Source: Drosophila miranda (lineage: Eukaryota; Arthropoda; Insecta; Diptera; Drosophilidae). From it: a stretch of 64,000 bases of DNA. How positions within the stretch are numbered: position 1 is the stretch's first letter; each line of letters opens with the position of its first letter. The stretch is taken from positions 6,572,001-6,636,000 of the forward strand of contig NW_022881625.1 in assembly GCF_003369915.1 (NCBI RefSeq), given 5' to 3'. Position numbers and translations under genes: made by a program. Below the pieces are notes generated by a model. That model ran no database searches, was not told the DNA's origin, and was given only the letters and a program-made list of their open reading frames with translations. Positions 21,940-33,564 of the stretch are shown piece by piece.

Positions 21940-23612
21940 TGTAACGTGTCACCTACGCACGTCTGTGTATATAAATCCTGCCAGGCTAGCTGTTATTCAG
22001 CGAAGGGAAGCACACGCTTTGGGTTTCCGGCCTCTGCTCGTCGGCTATTGGAGTGATGTTCTTGCCCCCCCTCCTGCTGGTGGCCTATACGCATTATACC
22101 GCGAATGAAGTAGCGTGTCACGACGAAAATGCTTAACCGGGAGACACTGTTTATCCCTGAATAGAATGGTGGATGTGTGCTGGAAAGGTATCTCAACTCC
22201 GCCTCTGGTGTTGTCGAGGTCGTGTCGGCCACCCTACCATGGCCATTCCAAACCGTTCGATTTAATGACGGAATGGCCCCTTTGTCCGGGGCGTCCTACA
22301 TGGGGAATTTGCCAGCGAAAGCAAAGCGGTAGATTAATACATTATAAAGTTTATTCACTTACTGGCTAAAACAATAACATTACCCGCAAATACCATAATA
22401 TAATCACCCACATTAAAAGAATAGCTAAATGAAATATATGTATAAAATTCCTACAAATACTTGGCTATGTGCCATACAAATGATATACAAAACAAGTCCG
22501 AAATGGACAAACTAACTTGCTTGCTGACTCCGTAATGTTACGAAACCAATTCGAGTGGGCACTTCTCCCTCTCACTCACCGACCGGCCCTAGTTCCCTTG
22601 TTTCAAGTTGTAATTTATTAATAACAGAATTTAAGTCCACTCATACCTTTTCTCCAGTTTATGGCTCCATCGGCGAAAGCGCTTTCCTCGGTGAATGCCT
22701 AAAGGTGCTGTGGCGGAAGAACACTTAAATGGGCACAAGGTTGGGGGAAATCATATTTGCAGATCGGCGAGAGTCACGAGAAGCCACTACCGGAATCAAA
22801 TCTAATTCTCTCCTAATTAACTCCGCACAGAAATCATAATTAATTACACATTTACAAACACGAATACAATTACTCCGTCAATCTGTTGCTTCCTCTTTTT
22901 TTTCTATTCTCTTTTTTTCCCGACTGTTATCTATGTTTCCTTTCCACCTCCTGGGCGAAAGGGAACAGCACAAATTCTTTTCCCCTGCTTCTGCAGGTGA
23001 AAGGTACGCGAAAGCAAAGAAAAGGCCAAACGGCCAATCTCCGACGGTGCTAGATCGACACTTTCTCTCCGCCGATCTGCTCGCGACCAAGGGACGGGCC
23101 CTCCTTATCTGCCGCGTCGCGCTCGACTACTAAAGTGCCGACGCCAACGCCTCGGGAAGCTAGCCGCTTGGGGGGACCGAGCGCTCCTCAAATGTCTTCT
23201 CCCTCTGCTTCCACGATCGCTTCTCCGATGGCTGAGCGCTTTCCTGACAATCCCAAAGGTTTAAACGCCACTTTGTTAGGCTTGCGGCTGCTGTTGTTTG
23301 CTGGCTGGCTTTCTTGGACGATCGAATCCGCCCTGATTAACTCGATATACCAAGCGCCAAGACTACAAATGGGACAACTCTTTATTCTCCTTTAGCCCTT
23401 CTCTTCTCTTCCCGCAGCACTCACCCCAACCGGACTCAGCGCTATACGGCTTCTGACGACTGAATAGCCCACTCGCCTTCAACCAAGAATCTCGCAGTCG
23501 AATCTTGGATTTAGATATTTAGATTCCCTAGAGTTTTTCTCTCCACTAAATTCTTGGTTTTTCCTTTCCGTCGGACCGATACGCAACCGACTCAATGGAC
23601 TTTCACGAGGGA
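21940..23612 (-). repeat. E1 5' LTR (LTR copy 2)
   Basis: Same LTR as 14214-15849, with two extra short blocks (GCGAAGGGAAGC-containing near 21998; CCGCGAATGAAGTAGCGTGT near 22100). Those blocks are absent from both painless-linked copies. The right neighbour is a BEL/Pao coding fragment. Confidence 0.82.
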
Positions 23613-25374
23613 ACGCTATGGAACGAAAGCCTTAATTTGAATTGGGACGAAAGCCTGCCCCAGGATCTACATACGACTTGGATTGAGCTGACTTCGCAGT
23701 TGTCGATGGTTGAAAACTTTAAGTTTCCACGTTACGTGCTTCGGCAGCAAGCCAGATTAGAAATGCACGCGTTTTGTGATGCGAGCCAAGCAGCATATGG
23801 CGCCTGTGTATACATGCGTTCGGAAGCTCTTGGCATTGTGCAAAGTCATCTCTTATGCAAAAAATCCAGAGTCGCGCCCTTGAAAAGTATGACTATCCCC
23901 AAGCTTGAGCTATCCGCTGCCCTCGTATTAGCCGAACTAGTGTCCACCATAGTTAAGGGATTATCAGCTCCATGCCAAATACATTGCTGGGCGGATTCGT
24001 CCATAGCCCTTGCCTGGATTCGAGAATCACCACTGAATTTTAATATATTTGTTTCTAATCGAGTTCAGCGGATTCAGGAGCTCACCGCTGGAATGACTTG
24101 GCATCACGTGCCCACAAAGTTGAATCCTGCCGACATCATATCACGTGGATCCACGCCCGCTGAACTAATGGATAGCAGCCTTTGGATCTCTGGACCACCA
24201 TTCTTGCGTCTTGAGAGCTCAGAGTGGCCTGCAGGCTTGCCATTGCCGACCGATGTACCAGAACGTCGTCATGCAGCATTGGTTGTTTCAAACGAAAGGG
24301 ATGTATCGTACGATTGCAAATTTCAAAACTCATTCGGATCAATGCAGCGCGTCTTTGCTTACATATATCGATTCTAAATTCTCAAGGACAAAGGCATAGC
24401 TTTGGATTGCTGCGGGTTGGAGGCCGCCTCCAAAATGCCGAATTGGACGACGACGCGAAGCACCCGATCCTGCTTCCTAAAGGACATCCTGTCACTGTCT
24501 CTATTATTATCTTCTTTCACGAAAGGTTTCTCCACGCAGGAGCTCAAGGATTGCTCGGACTGCTTCGGCAAAAATTCTGGCCTATTGGTGGACGCAAATA
24601 TGTTGCGGGAATCATTCGCAAATGTGTTAGATGCTTTCGTTTGAAGCCAGTGCTGAGGGAACATATCATGGGAAACTTGCCTGCGGATCGCGTAAGGACT
24701 AATCCAGCATTCCACACAACGGGCGTTGATTTTTGCGGACCCTTTTATCACAAGTCGGAAGTCAGAAGCAGGCCTCCTATCAAATGTTACATCGCTGTCT
24801 TCGTATGCTTTAGCACCAAAGCAACTCATTTGGAAGTCGCTCGGGATCTATCTACAGAATCCTTTCTGGCAGCATTAAGGCGTTTTATAAGTCTACGTCC
24901 CAAACCTCGAATCATCTGGTGAGACAACGCTAAAAATTTTGTAGGAGCAAAAAATGAGCTGTTGGAGCTTCGGAAAATGTTCCTCAGCGATCCTCATACG
25001 TCGGTTGTGTCACATCTCTGCGTTTCTAGTGGAATCGATTGGAAATTCATCCCCCCTCGCTCAACTCATTTTGGGGGTTTGTGGGAGGCGGCTGTTAAAG
25101 AAGCTAAATATCATTTTCCTCGCATCGTCGGGACCTACATTTTTACTCTTGATGATATTCAGACCTTGGCTTGTAAAATCTCTGCTTTGTTAAATTCCCG
25201 TCCGCTTTATGCAATTACAGAAAGTCCCGATGATCTAGATGTGCTCACGCCAAACCACTTTCTTAATGGAGCCCCGAAAGCTGCATTCGACGAATGCGAT
25301 CGTATTCGTTTCCTTTCTTTTCTCACAACAAGAAGCCAAACTCTTCTTGCCTCGCTCTAAGTCAACGGGCAAGA
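23613..25374 (+). pseudogene. E6: BEL/Pao pol fragment (RNase H + integrase)
   Basis: Plus-strand coding relic. RNase H-like region with HAFCDASQAAYGACVY, CWADSSIALAWI and HHVPTKLNPADIISRG. A frameshift near 24300-24340 follows, then an integrase with zinc-binding segment (FHERFLHAGAQG, CVRCFRLKP), catalytic D in GVDFCGPF, D in DNAKNF and E in LWEAAVKEAK. TGA 24920-24922 sits directly before the second catalytic D. The fragment starts abruptly at the E1 LTR edge and runs into E2 gag sequence near 25330-25375. gag, protease and RT are absent. LNSRPLYAITESPDDLDVLTPNHFL at the end is a typical BEL integrase tail. Confidence 0.88.
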
Positions 25375-25494
25375 TTAATGGTGGTTTTTTGGGGGCATCC
25401 GGCTGTTGTTGGATGCACCCTTCTGACGGTTTTCCGAAGCTCTACGAATGCATGTTTGGCACTGCGGCTTATAGACATTCGGAGCTCCACAGCC

Positions 25495-27649
25495 TGTAGT
25501 GTACCAGAGTTTAAATATATATATATGTAAACAGATATATAGGCCCTCGGTATCAGCAGATGACCATGACTGACTTAAGGACGGCGTACAAATAGGGTTG
25601 GTCGTGTGCACTCTTGCTAGGCTCGGGTCTAGCTCGCCGGATGGTCGGGGTTCTTCCTCGCCTAATTGTACTATCGTACTCCACTACATTTAATTAGTGC
25701 ACTTTACGGGAACTATAAGTGATTATATAAAACAAAGGAAACTGAAATACTGATAGCGCCGACACGCCAAAAAAAAAAGCCCTACTGAACCATTTCTATT
25801 TAGAGAGAACCTAGGTGTTGATTGTCCCTCTCTTCTGTACCCTCCCTACCATGACATTGCGTTCGAGTTCTTGCATTGTCCCTTGATCAATCCTTTATGT
25901 CGTCTTACCACATTTTATAAGATCCTGGCACGGATACTCGACAGGCCATTTTTATGATTTTAAAGATTCATTTCAATCCAAAAAGATTCATATTTTAATA
26001 TAATGTGAGACTTCAATTTCAATATTCATTACGTTGCAGTTGTAGAAACACAACAATTGACTTAGCTTCTAATTTGTGGGTAATATTTCCTTAATCCTAA
26101 TTATCATATAAGTTTAGTTATAAATTCATTATTTTAAAGCATGAAAAACATTAGGGTATAGATATATATATATATATAAACGAGAGAATAAGAATCGAAA
26201 TCGTAAACAAAAGCTAGATCAGACTGGGGTGCATTATACACACTGAGCAGACGGGTTTGAATCATTATACACTGTATGCATATCTACACTTTCAAGTTAA
26301 TAGGCTCTTTTGACCAAACTACTTTTTGCTGTACATAATTACTCACTCCGGCGTTATTGTCTTACGCTGATCGTTGGGCCCAATGATGTCGTAGATGTTG
26401 ACCGCAGCTGTTTAAAATATGGAAATCATAAATATATAATGCATACAATACAATTACGCTACAAACACCGTCGCATAGTCATCAGTCAGTTGTTTTGGTT
26501 TTCATAATACAGACAGAAATTTAATTGTTATGCTCTATCGCGAAAATTGAACCAAAAGGTAGCAAACGAAGACAATTTAGTGTGCATATGCACATATGTA
26601 TGTAGGTATGTACGCGCGTAACATCAAAGAGGGGTGTTAATAAAGTTTCAGTTACATTACGTTAAACTGCTGATGTTTATGCGTTGGAACTTGATAATGA
26701 ATTAAATGTAAATTGGACAAAACTCGATCCTGTGCTGCTGCTTTGTAGACTGTTGACCGCCTGAAGTTGGTTAGAGGTCAACAGGTGCGATGTATATGGT
26801 TCCGGGCCGTACTGACGAATCTTCCGCCAAGCTTGTATTTAGTTATTTATGTCTGAGCAGCACTAAATATTCTTGGCGATTAAGGCTGATCTGTTCCACT
26901 TGGATCTTTGGAGATTCCGACTTGGTGGCAATATAAGGTCCAGAAAAGATGAATTATGGATGGGGTTGGAGAAACCTCGACAACTGTTCGCCTAAGCCAG
27001 CTCCCAGGGTAGTCTTCTCGAGACTATACCGCGATGGGGCAGCTTAGGTACACCTCCCTGCAACATAGGTTATGTCAGCACGTGCACGGCACTAATATGA
27101 AAACGTACCTCTTTTCCCAAATATATCTGCACTAAATTCTTGTCATTCACTGACCACTGAACTGTACGGCACTTGTAACTATATGCTTCCAGCATATATT
27201 TGTGGAAATATATATATTTTCCGGATAGCACTATATATATGTGTGTGCAATATGTATGTTGCTCGCACTCGGAAATTATCACGTCTTTACAGATCGATCA
27301 ACTTTCTTATATTGTTCAAAGCAGTAATAGACGATGGACTGAGTAGCCAGTGCAGCAGAGCTTTTGAGCTTTTTACTAACTGTGCAATCGTATGATCCAG
27401 AACATTCGCAGCAGCATACAACGATCGTCTAATGCACAGCATAGCTTAACTGTGCAATCGTACGATTGCCGTCTATGCTTCCCACTGTCCGTCGCTTGTA
27501 TGTGTTCGTGGGCGTTCGGGCTTAAGAGCGGCTAAGGCTTTGATCCAACCTTAAGAGCGGCTAAAGCTTGATCGTTCGAAGTATCACTAGGGGGTCTCAC
27601 GAGACGAAAGAAGATAACCAATTCCCTATATTTTGTGCTGGCTACTACA
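25495..27649. mobile_element. Solo LTR, 2155 bp, in E2 gag
   Basis: Begins TGTAGTGTACCAG, ends GGCTACTACA (TG...CA), and is flanked on both sides by AGCC (25491-25494 and 27650-27653). A 4-base target duplication is typical of Ty3/gypsy elements. No coding sequence; (TA)n at about 26160-26180. Its size recalls the ~2.1 kb Ulysses LTR, but no family match can be made by eye. Its orientation is not determined. Confidence 0.85.
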
Positions 27650-28286
27650 AGCCGTAACAAAATATCCGCCTATCTGCCATACAATTTTCCCACACATGTC
27701 CAAGCTCCTCACAATTCCAACAAGAACGCTTAGCCGTCGAACTTTGAATGGCCTCTACGCTGATATCCTCATACTCTTCTTGATCGCTTTCAGGGCGCGA
27801 TTCCTCCAGACTATGTATCGAACGACGGCCGACCGGTGGCCGAGACTTGTCAGATTTCTGTAACTCCTGCACTAGATTTTCATGCATCTGTACTAATCTT
27901 CTCAATTGACCAACTGAGCTAATGGACTGATATAAAATTTTGTGACGGGTTTCAGGAAGCAAATTTGCTTTTAATTTTTCTATTAATTCCTCTTCCGCCA
28001 TTTTAATGCCAAATTTATCTATAAGAATAGCCACGGCGTCGTGAAAAGCGACGAAGGGTTCTCCGACGTGTTGCTTTCGAGCTCGAATCAATTCCTTGCT
28101 CATAAACTCAGAACGATAGTCTTTATATTGTTGTCTAAGAGCTGCACAAAATTCTGTCCAAACGATGCGATCTACCTGCTTGTGGTATCTCCAATACCAA
28201 TCGCGCGCTTTGCCAACCAGTAAGATGTGCAAATGTTTGCAAAGGCCGAGAAAATCGCTATCCAAGGTTTCATCGGTTAATGTTTT

Positions 28287-28658
28287 TGTGGAGATAATGT
28301 TTTTTATCCCCAATCGGCCGACTAATTATTTCGAATTAAATAAAACTCGGCGCAGAAATAAAATTACGATATGTTCTTTAATGCGTGACATCCAAATTGC
28401 AAGTGTGGCTTGCCTGCCCTTTACATTGCCGCTCCGATCGCTAAGCGCAGCTTCGCTCTGCCGACGTCGGTAGGCAGACGCAAAGCGGAGATAGCCAAGA
28501 GCGAGCTGGCAGAGAGCGTTTAGCAGGGCAAGCAAGCGCAAAGCTTTAACTAACAAATGAGTGACATAGACATAAGTAACAAACAAAATAAGCGGCTGAG
28601 GGCCAAGAATTAGGTGCTATTTGGCAAGCAGCTAATCGGCTGGGTTCTGCTCCGAACA
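28287..28658 (-). repeat. E5 3' LTR
   Basis: 372 bp, TG...CA. It is preceded on the minus strand by a G-rich polypurine-like tract (CGGGGGGTGAA). Confidence 0.92.
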
Positions 28659-30959
28659 TTCACCCCCCGTTGGAAGGCAAAGGCTTTCAACAGATCCATC
28701 CTGAAGGGGCAGAACCGCTATTTTTCCAACGGCCCTCTTGAAGATGCTTGCTTGGGCGCAGCTGGCGGCTACGCTGGGATGATCGTCGAACGCAGCAATA
28801 GGCGCTTCTTTACGAAGGCGGCTTGTCGTGATTACGTCTTGATCATCGGGAGCCCCTGTAATTGCATAGAATGGCAGAAATTTTGGCAATGTAGAAACTG
28901 TTGAAAGTTGAATTTCATTTGGCGTGGATATGTAGGTTTTTAATATATGGAAAAGTTCGCGCTGCAGTTCCTGATTCTCCGATCGCAGTTTTTCCACTTG
29001 CACCTGGCACTCGAGCAGCTGCTTCCTGCATTGCTGCTCTAAGTTTTGGTACTCCAGCGTTGTGGGTCGAAAATCGTCAATAGAGATGCACGAGGAATTT
29101 TCAAAAGCGGCTAAAGCTGCACGCTTATTCTCCGAGCTATCAATGCTTCCTGATACTATCCAACCAAGTTTTGTCTCCTGCAATGTTGGCAATTGGGTTG
29201 ATAGTCGAATCTGTCCGACGCACATTAAATCGAAGAACAAACCAGAACCTATCAACAGATCGATACGTTGGGGCTTGGAGAAATTAGGATCAGCTAGTTT
29301 TAGATTATTCGGCATTGGCCAATCCTTTGCGTCTACGCCGAAGTTAGGCTGTATTGCCGTAATTGAGTTGGTGACAATTGCAGCGAAGGAAGCTCGATAG
29401 CTTGCGTCCTGGGATTGTACAACTATATGTACAGACTTGCTCGAAGGTAGAATGGAATCTCCGATTCCAGAGATGTGAACATAAGACGAGCGATGATCCA
29501 ACTGCAACTGATTAGCAAGTCTAGATGTTACAAAGTTTGCCTGTGATGCAGAATCCAAAATGGCACGACATGGGATAAGTGCTCCATAACGATCTGTTAC
29601 ATGGACGAGGGCAGTAGGTAGCAACACGTTCTGGCTAGGCTGAGATTTCTGGATCGAGGGGGGAGGGCTAGAACACCCGCTTGCTAGAAGCACAGTCGCG
29701 GCCTCTTGCTGGATCGATTCCTTGGCCGGTGAAGAGGAAGATGAAGCACCAGTTCCCGATGGAATGTGGAGTAGCGTGTGATGTTTGGCCTGGCAATGCC
29801 TGCAAAGTCCTGACCTGCACCTCTGCAATTCATGGCCTTTGTTGAGGCAGTTCAAACACAAGCGGCTCTTCTTTGCTTCTTTGTATCGTTCAAACGCAGA
29901 GAGATTCAGGAATTCCTGACATTTAGATATGTAATGCTCGGAGGAATTGCAATGGTTACATATGGGGTTAGGATGGTCGTTACTGAAGGTGATAAGGGTG
30001 ACAGGTTTGTCTTCTCCCACCTGCTGGCTAGGAATTGTTACCATAGCTTCCAAGAATGAGGCCATGCTTGACCACCGAGGCAACCCTGACGTCGGCAAGT
30101 TCTCTTCCCATTTCTCCTTGGTCTTGTGGTCCAATTTCGTGCCTAAGATGAAGATCAGCAACCCATCGGATATCTCCTGCGGGGTCGCCAAGGTCTGAAG
30201 TGCACGCAAGTGCGAATTGATTTTGTCGCTGAGCGCGCGCAAGCCGATAGCCGAGCCCTTCTCCACCCCTTGCAGCCCGAAAATAGCCTTGACGTGTGCC
30301 TGAAAATGTAACAGTTTATTATCGAATCGCAACATTAGTAAATTCAACGCCTTGTCGTAATTCTCCTCAGAAAGTTCAAAGGAACGAATCGTATCCAGCG
30401 CAGCACCATCTAGACATCCACGAAGATATTGGAATTTTTCGATGATTGGTATACGATGATCTTTGTGCACCATTGTCGAGAACATCGAGTGGAATTCTGG
30501 CCAATCCATGTAGTTCCCACCGAATCGCGGAAGCTGCAACTCGGGCATTCGAGAACGGCCTATACTATTATAGGCGAACAACGACGAATTCCCCTCGAGA
30601 GTATTCCGAGCCGTTGAATTGGCAACATTTACCGTGCGAGCAGCCATCAACTCCCGCGACAGCCTGGACCTAACCTTGACATAAACATTCGAAAAGTCCA
30701 GCCGGGCATCATGGGCTAACTGCAGGAAGTCCAGCCTGTCAAGGCTCGTTTGAGCGGCATCGAAATCCGCATTCATTCGCTCGATCTGCTCTAAGCGAGC
30801 TTGAAGTTCTGCCTCATCTAACTCGGCAAGCTCTTCCTTGGTGAGAAAGCGATCCATGGCCTTTAGTTGGCGCGCGATGGACTCGGCCTTGTGCTTGTAG
30901 AAATCTACATCACTCGGCATTGCTGCGTTCGCGACATTGGTAGGCTCAGGTGCTGCCAT
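28632..30959 (-). CDS. E5 gag-protease-integrase tail fusion ORF, 775 codons
   Basis: Uninterrupted ORF starting MAAPEPTNVANAAMPSDVDF. N-terminal coiled-coil-like region (residues 20-110), BEL/Pao Gag (ELQLPRFGGNYMDWPEFHSM), and zinc motifs (CNHCNSSEHYISKC, CLNCLNKGHELQRC, CRHCQAKHHTLLH). A retropepsin-like domain follows with AILDSASQANFV near residue 460, ending KLGWIVSG near 615. After that come a heptad-like stretch (LLECQVQVEKLRSENQELQRE... region) and then PFYAITGAPDDQDV and FKRAVGKIAVLP, which belong to the end of BEL integrase. RT, RNase H and the integrase core are missing, yet the frame stays open and runs into the LTR. It could still make Gag and protease and depend on another element for RT. 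Confidence 0.88.
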   Translation of the reverse strand: MAAPEPTNVANAAMPSDVDFYKHKAESIARQLKAMDRFLTKEELAELDEAELQARLEQIERMNADFDAAQTSLDRLDFLQLAHDARLDFSNVYVKVRSRLSRELMAARTVNVANSTARNTLEGNSSLFAYNSIGRSRMPELQLPRFGGNYMDWPEFHSMFSTMVHKDHRIPIIEKFQYLRGCLDGAALDTIRSFELSEENYDKALNLLMLRFDNKLLHFQAHVKAIFGLQGVEKGSAIGLRALSDKINSHLRALQTLATPQEISDGLLIFILGTKLDHKTKEKWEENLPTSGLPRWSSMASFLEAMVTIPSQQVGEDKPVTLITFSNDHPNPICNHCNSSEHYISKCQEFLNLSAFERYKEAKKSRLCLNCLNKGHELQRCRSGLCRHCQAKHHTLLHIPSGTGASSSSSPAKESIQQEAATVLLASGCSSPPPSIQKSQPSQNVLLPTALVHVTDRYGALIPCRAILDSASQANFVTSRLANQLQLDHRSSYVHISGIGDSILPSSKSVHIVVQSQDASYRASFAAIVTNSITAIQPNFGVDAKDWPMPNNLKLADPNFSKPQRIDLLIGSGLFFDLMCVGQIRLSTQLPTLQETKLGWIVSGSIDSSENKRAALAAFENSSCISIDDFRPTTLEYQNLEQQCRKQLLECQVQVEKLRSENQELQRELFHILKTYISTPNEIQLSTVSTLPKFLPFYAITGAPDDQDVITTSRLRKEAPIAAFDDHPSVAASCAQASIFKRAVGKIAVLPLQDGSVESLCLPTGGECSEQNPAD

Positions 30960-31333
30960 GTTGAGGTTTTAAAAGAGTCACTCAGCACGACCGAAAAAGA
31001 CACCCTGTATACGTATAAACGTGGGAACCGAAAGCAAAGGGATTACAGCTAATGCCTTTAGCTGTGCGGCTTTGCGAGCTGTCCGATTCCGCTTTGTACT
31101 CCGCTTGTGTGTATTAGTGAGTTCGCTGCACTGCCTACCGCACTGCACTGACCGAATTGTCGCGACAGAGAAATTAATAGCCAGCAATGCGTGTATGTAG
31201 GTGTATGTAAGTGTGTTTTAGCACCGAATTGTGCTTAACCGCCGAAAATTTGCTAGGGCTAACGAATGTCGATCGCGAATGATTATTAATTGACACTGCA
31301 ACTCAGAGATCAGGTCGGGGTCACCAAATTTTA

Positions 31334-31705
31334 TGTGGAGATAATGTTTTTTATCCCCAATCGGCCGACTCATTATTTCGAATTAAATAAAACTCGGCGC
31401 AGAAATAAAATTACGATATGTTCTTTAATGCGTGACATCCAAATTGCAAGTGTGGATTGCCTGCCCTTTACATTGCCGCTCCGATCGCTAAGCGCAGCTT
31501 CGCTCTGCCGACGTCGGTAGGCAGACGCAAAGCGGAGATAGCGAAGAGCGAGCTGGCAGAGAGCGTTTAACAGGGCAAGCAAGCGCAAAGCTTTAACAAA
31601 CAAATGAGTGACATAGACATAAGTAACAAACAAAATAAGCGGCGGAGGGCCAAGAATTAGGTGCTATTTGGCAAGCAGCTAATCGGCTGGGTTCTGCTCC
31701 GAACA
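31334..31705 (-). repeat. E5 5' LTR
   Basis: 372 bp and about 98% identical to the 3' LTR by visual count, indicating a fairly recent insertion. It is followed by GTTTT, the target duplication. Confidence 0.92.
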
Positions 31706-32607
31706 GTTTTGACTCGGTAAATAAATTCTTCTACCCCTAAACCTTCGGTAGAACCATCAAAAGGAACATTCCCCTTTTGCATAATGTTGGCCGTCTTGGC
31801 CGTTCGCAGGCTAGTCATGCTGTTTATACATGAAACTGGTGTTGGGATATTTGGCCTCGCATCCCCTTCCTGCGGACTCGCTGGCGGCTGAATCTGCAAA
31901 GTGGATATGGCTCTGGCCACAGTGCGCTTAATTATCTGTTGGAGGACATCCAAGTCCAACCCCTGGCTTAGAGGGGCTGTCCGTGCATTGGGTGCTTCCC
32001 AAGGGCTAGATTGAGTGGCGACATTAGCTGACGGAGCTTCAGTCTGGTTGGAGCTACGGCTAGCATCCAATCCCGACAAACACTCTACTTCCTGACCGGA
32101 AGATCGACCTGGCGGGAACTTCGGGACCTGCTTTTTGGCTGGTGCTCGAGTTCTTTTGGAACGAGTTGGCCTAGTGGTTCGTTTTACCGGGACTGAACCT
32201 ACAGTTGGAATTTGGCTTAATTGGGTATTCTTGCCATTTCCGTCGAATATCTTTCCCGTCTCTGGCTGAAAATGTCCATTTGCCGGGGTCTGTACGACCT
32301 CCAAAGCTTTGGCAAGACTTCGAGTAGTAATTCCCGAGGGACCGGGTAATTCTGTTGGTTCCGGCTGCGGCTTGTTTGGAGAACAATTGCCAACAACTAG
32401 TTTTGCTTGAGATAACGTACATACTCGGCTACAGTTCGGACAATCATCGTGATGAGGGAACCATTCTTCCAGACATGCTTTATGGAAAACGTGATTGCAC
32501 GGAGTACAAAAACACGGCTGAGTATTGGACATTTCGGAGCAACAAATGCCGCAAAAGTTTTCCGAACTCAGCGGATTGTTTTGCTGAGGACTATGTCGCA
32601 GCGGCAT

Positions 32608-33564
32608 TTTTTATAAGATTTTTTTTTTTTATTTTTTTGCTATATTCTACCAAAATTTTCCTAGGGTGACATTTAATGGGTGACATAATAAGATAGGGAT
32701 AGGAGTTGCGAATCTTTAGAACAGCGACAAAAGAATTGATTTTGTTTGGGCTATGGTTTCTAATTTGCATTGTCTTAGTATCAGTGCACTGGTTTAAGTG
32801 TCCACATATGATTCGGCAAGGATACGCAAGCAGCATACGCGCTAGTTCCAGACAACCATATGCAGCCACCGCTGCCGCTGGAATAATACCCGCCAATGGT
32901 AAGGGTATGAGTGAAGACCAAATCTGGCACCGCCATCTCTGTGCTTCCATCACCCGTACAGGGACAATCAGTTCTGATATCCGGCCGAAACCAAATATGC
33001 AATATTCTGCAATTGTATGCAACCGTATGCTATGCGCAAAGAGTAACAATACCAAATCCGAATCAACCTCACAATTCAATCTATTGAAACTAATATCCGC
33101 TGAATTAACTGTAGCTTGGAGGACGCGACCTAAACCAATCTCGCTTGTTCGGTATTAATACGCAAGCAGCATATATACACATTCCAGACAACAAGTTTGA
33201 CTAGCCCGACAGGATGCGTCAACATGGGAACTACTTTCTCAATTCCGGATGATCACTCAAGCTTCCCTTCGTCGTAGACTCGACGACTTCCCCATAAAAC
33301 TCAGAGGAACAACCAGTATTAGGATCCAAGCAGAATCCGCAATATTCGTTTTATAAACTAAAGTCAGCATTAAGCATATGAATACAAACGAGCAATAGGT
33401 GGGACGAGCCAATAGCTGATTTTGTTGCTAAAGTTACCAATACTTTTTACTGTCACTATAACTTTGGCTAGTGACCCACGTTGGGCGCCAAAAATTTATA
33501 TAACAACGTTACACCCTCGCGTCCAACTGGGTATAGACAGTAGCTAGCATTGAAAAAAAACCTG
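32608..33564 (-). other. E2 5' leader
   Basis: Leader between primer site and gag start. Contains no supported ORF; a 150-codon plus-strand frame at 32706-33158 lacks any family feature and lies opposite to the element. Confidence 0.6.
33475..33490 (-). promoter_or_regulatory. E2 second primer-binding-site-like sequence
   Basis: Minus strand TGGCGCCCAACGTGGG followed by T, 91 bases inside the first one. The surrounding ATTTTTGGCGCCCAACGTGGG core is the same at both positions, suggesting a short internal duplication. Confidence 0.75.

Larger units (their letters stand above)
14214..23612 (-). mobile_element. E1: full-length degraded Ty3/gypsy element with RING-Gag
   Basis: Minus-strand LTR retrotransposon: 5' LTR 21940-23612, tRNA-Lys-type primer site, ~1.1 kb leader, gag, pol (protease, RT, RNase H, integrase), 3' UTR, 3' LTR 14214-15849. 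Long LTRs and this primer site recall the Osvaldo/Ulysses group, which is an inference. gag and pol lie in one reading frame broken by stops. No matching target-site duplication is visible: the left flank is painless DNA (TTTAATA), the right flank a BEL fragment (ACGCTATGG). One end may therefore have been rearranged. Confidence 0.85.
28287..31705 (-). mobile_element. E5: BEL/Pao element with RT and integrase core deleted
   Basis: Two 372 bp LTRs (28287-28658 and 31334-31705) in direct orientation differ at about six positions. The 5-base target duplication GTTTT (28282-28286, 31706-31710) matches BEL/Pao. Transcription is on the minus strand, with a primer site TTGGTGACCCCGACCTG just inside the 5' LTR (about 31312-31328). 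The interior is one gag-protease ORF fused to the extreme end of pol. It lies in E2 gag and is one of the youngest events here. Confidence 0.93.
25375..32607 (-). pseudogene. gag: E2 gag: RING-H2 + capsid + CCHC/C4 knuckles, split by two insertions
   Basis: Three minus-strand pieces (32607-31706, 28281-27650, 25490-25375) join in frame when the insertions and one target repeat each are removed, giving about 550 codons without stops. Residues 19-59 are a perfect RING-H2: C19-x2-C22-x14-C37-x-H39-x2-H42-x2-C45-x10-C56-x2-C59. A proline-rich basic linker follows, then a capsid-like domain (GVEEFIYRVK, KARDWYWRYHK, AEEELIEKLKANLLPETRHK), CWNCEELGHVWENC, and a C4 motif ending GAPNVYKPQCQTC. The arrangement matches E1 Gag but the sequences are clearly diverged. 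The frame ends near the breakpoint with E6, so the natural C-terminus is lost. Confidence 0.88.

Noticed and set aside
32706..33158. 150-codon plus-strand ORF in the E2 leader
   Set aside because: Lies antisense to the element leader and shows no recognisable motif.
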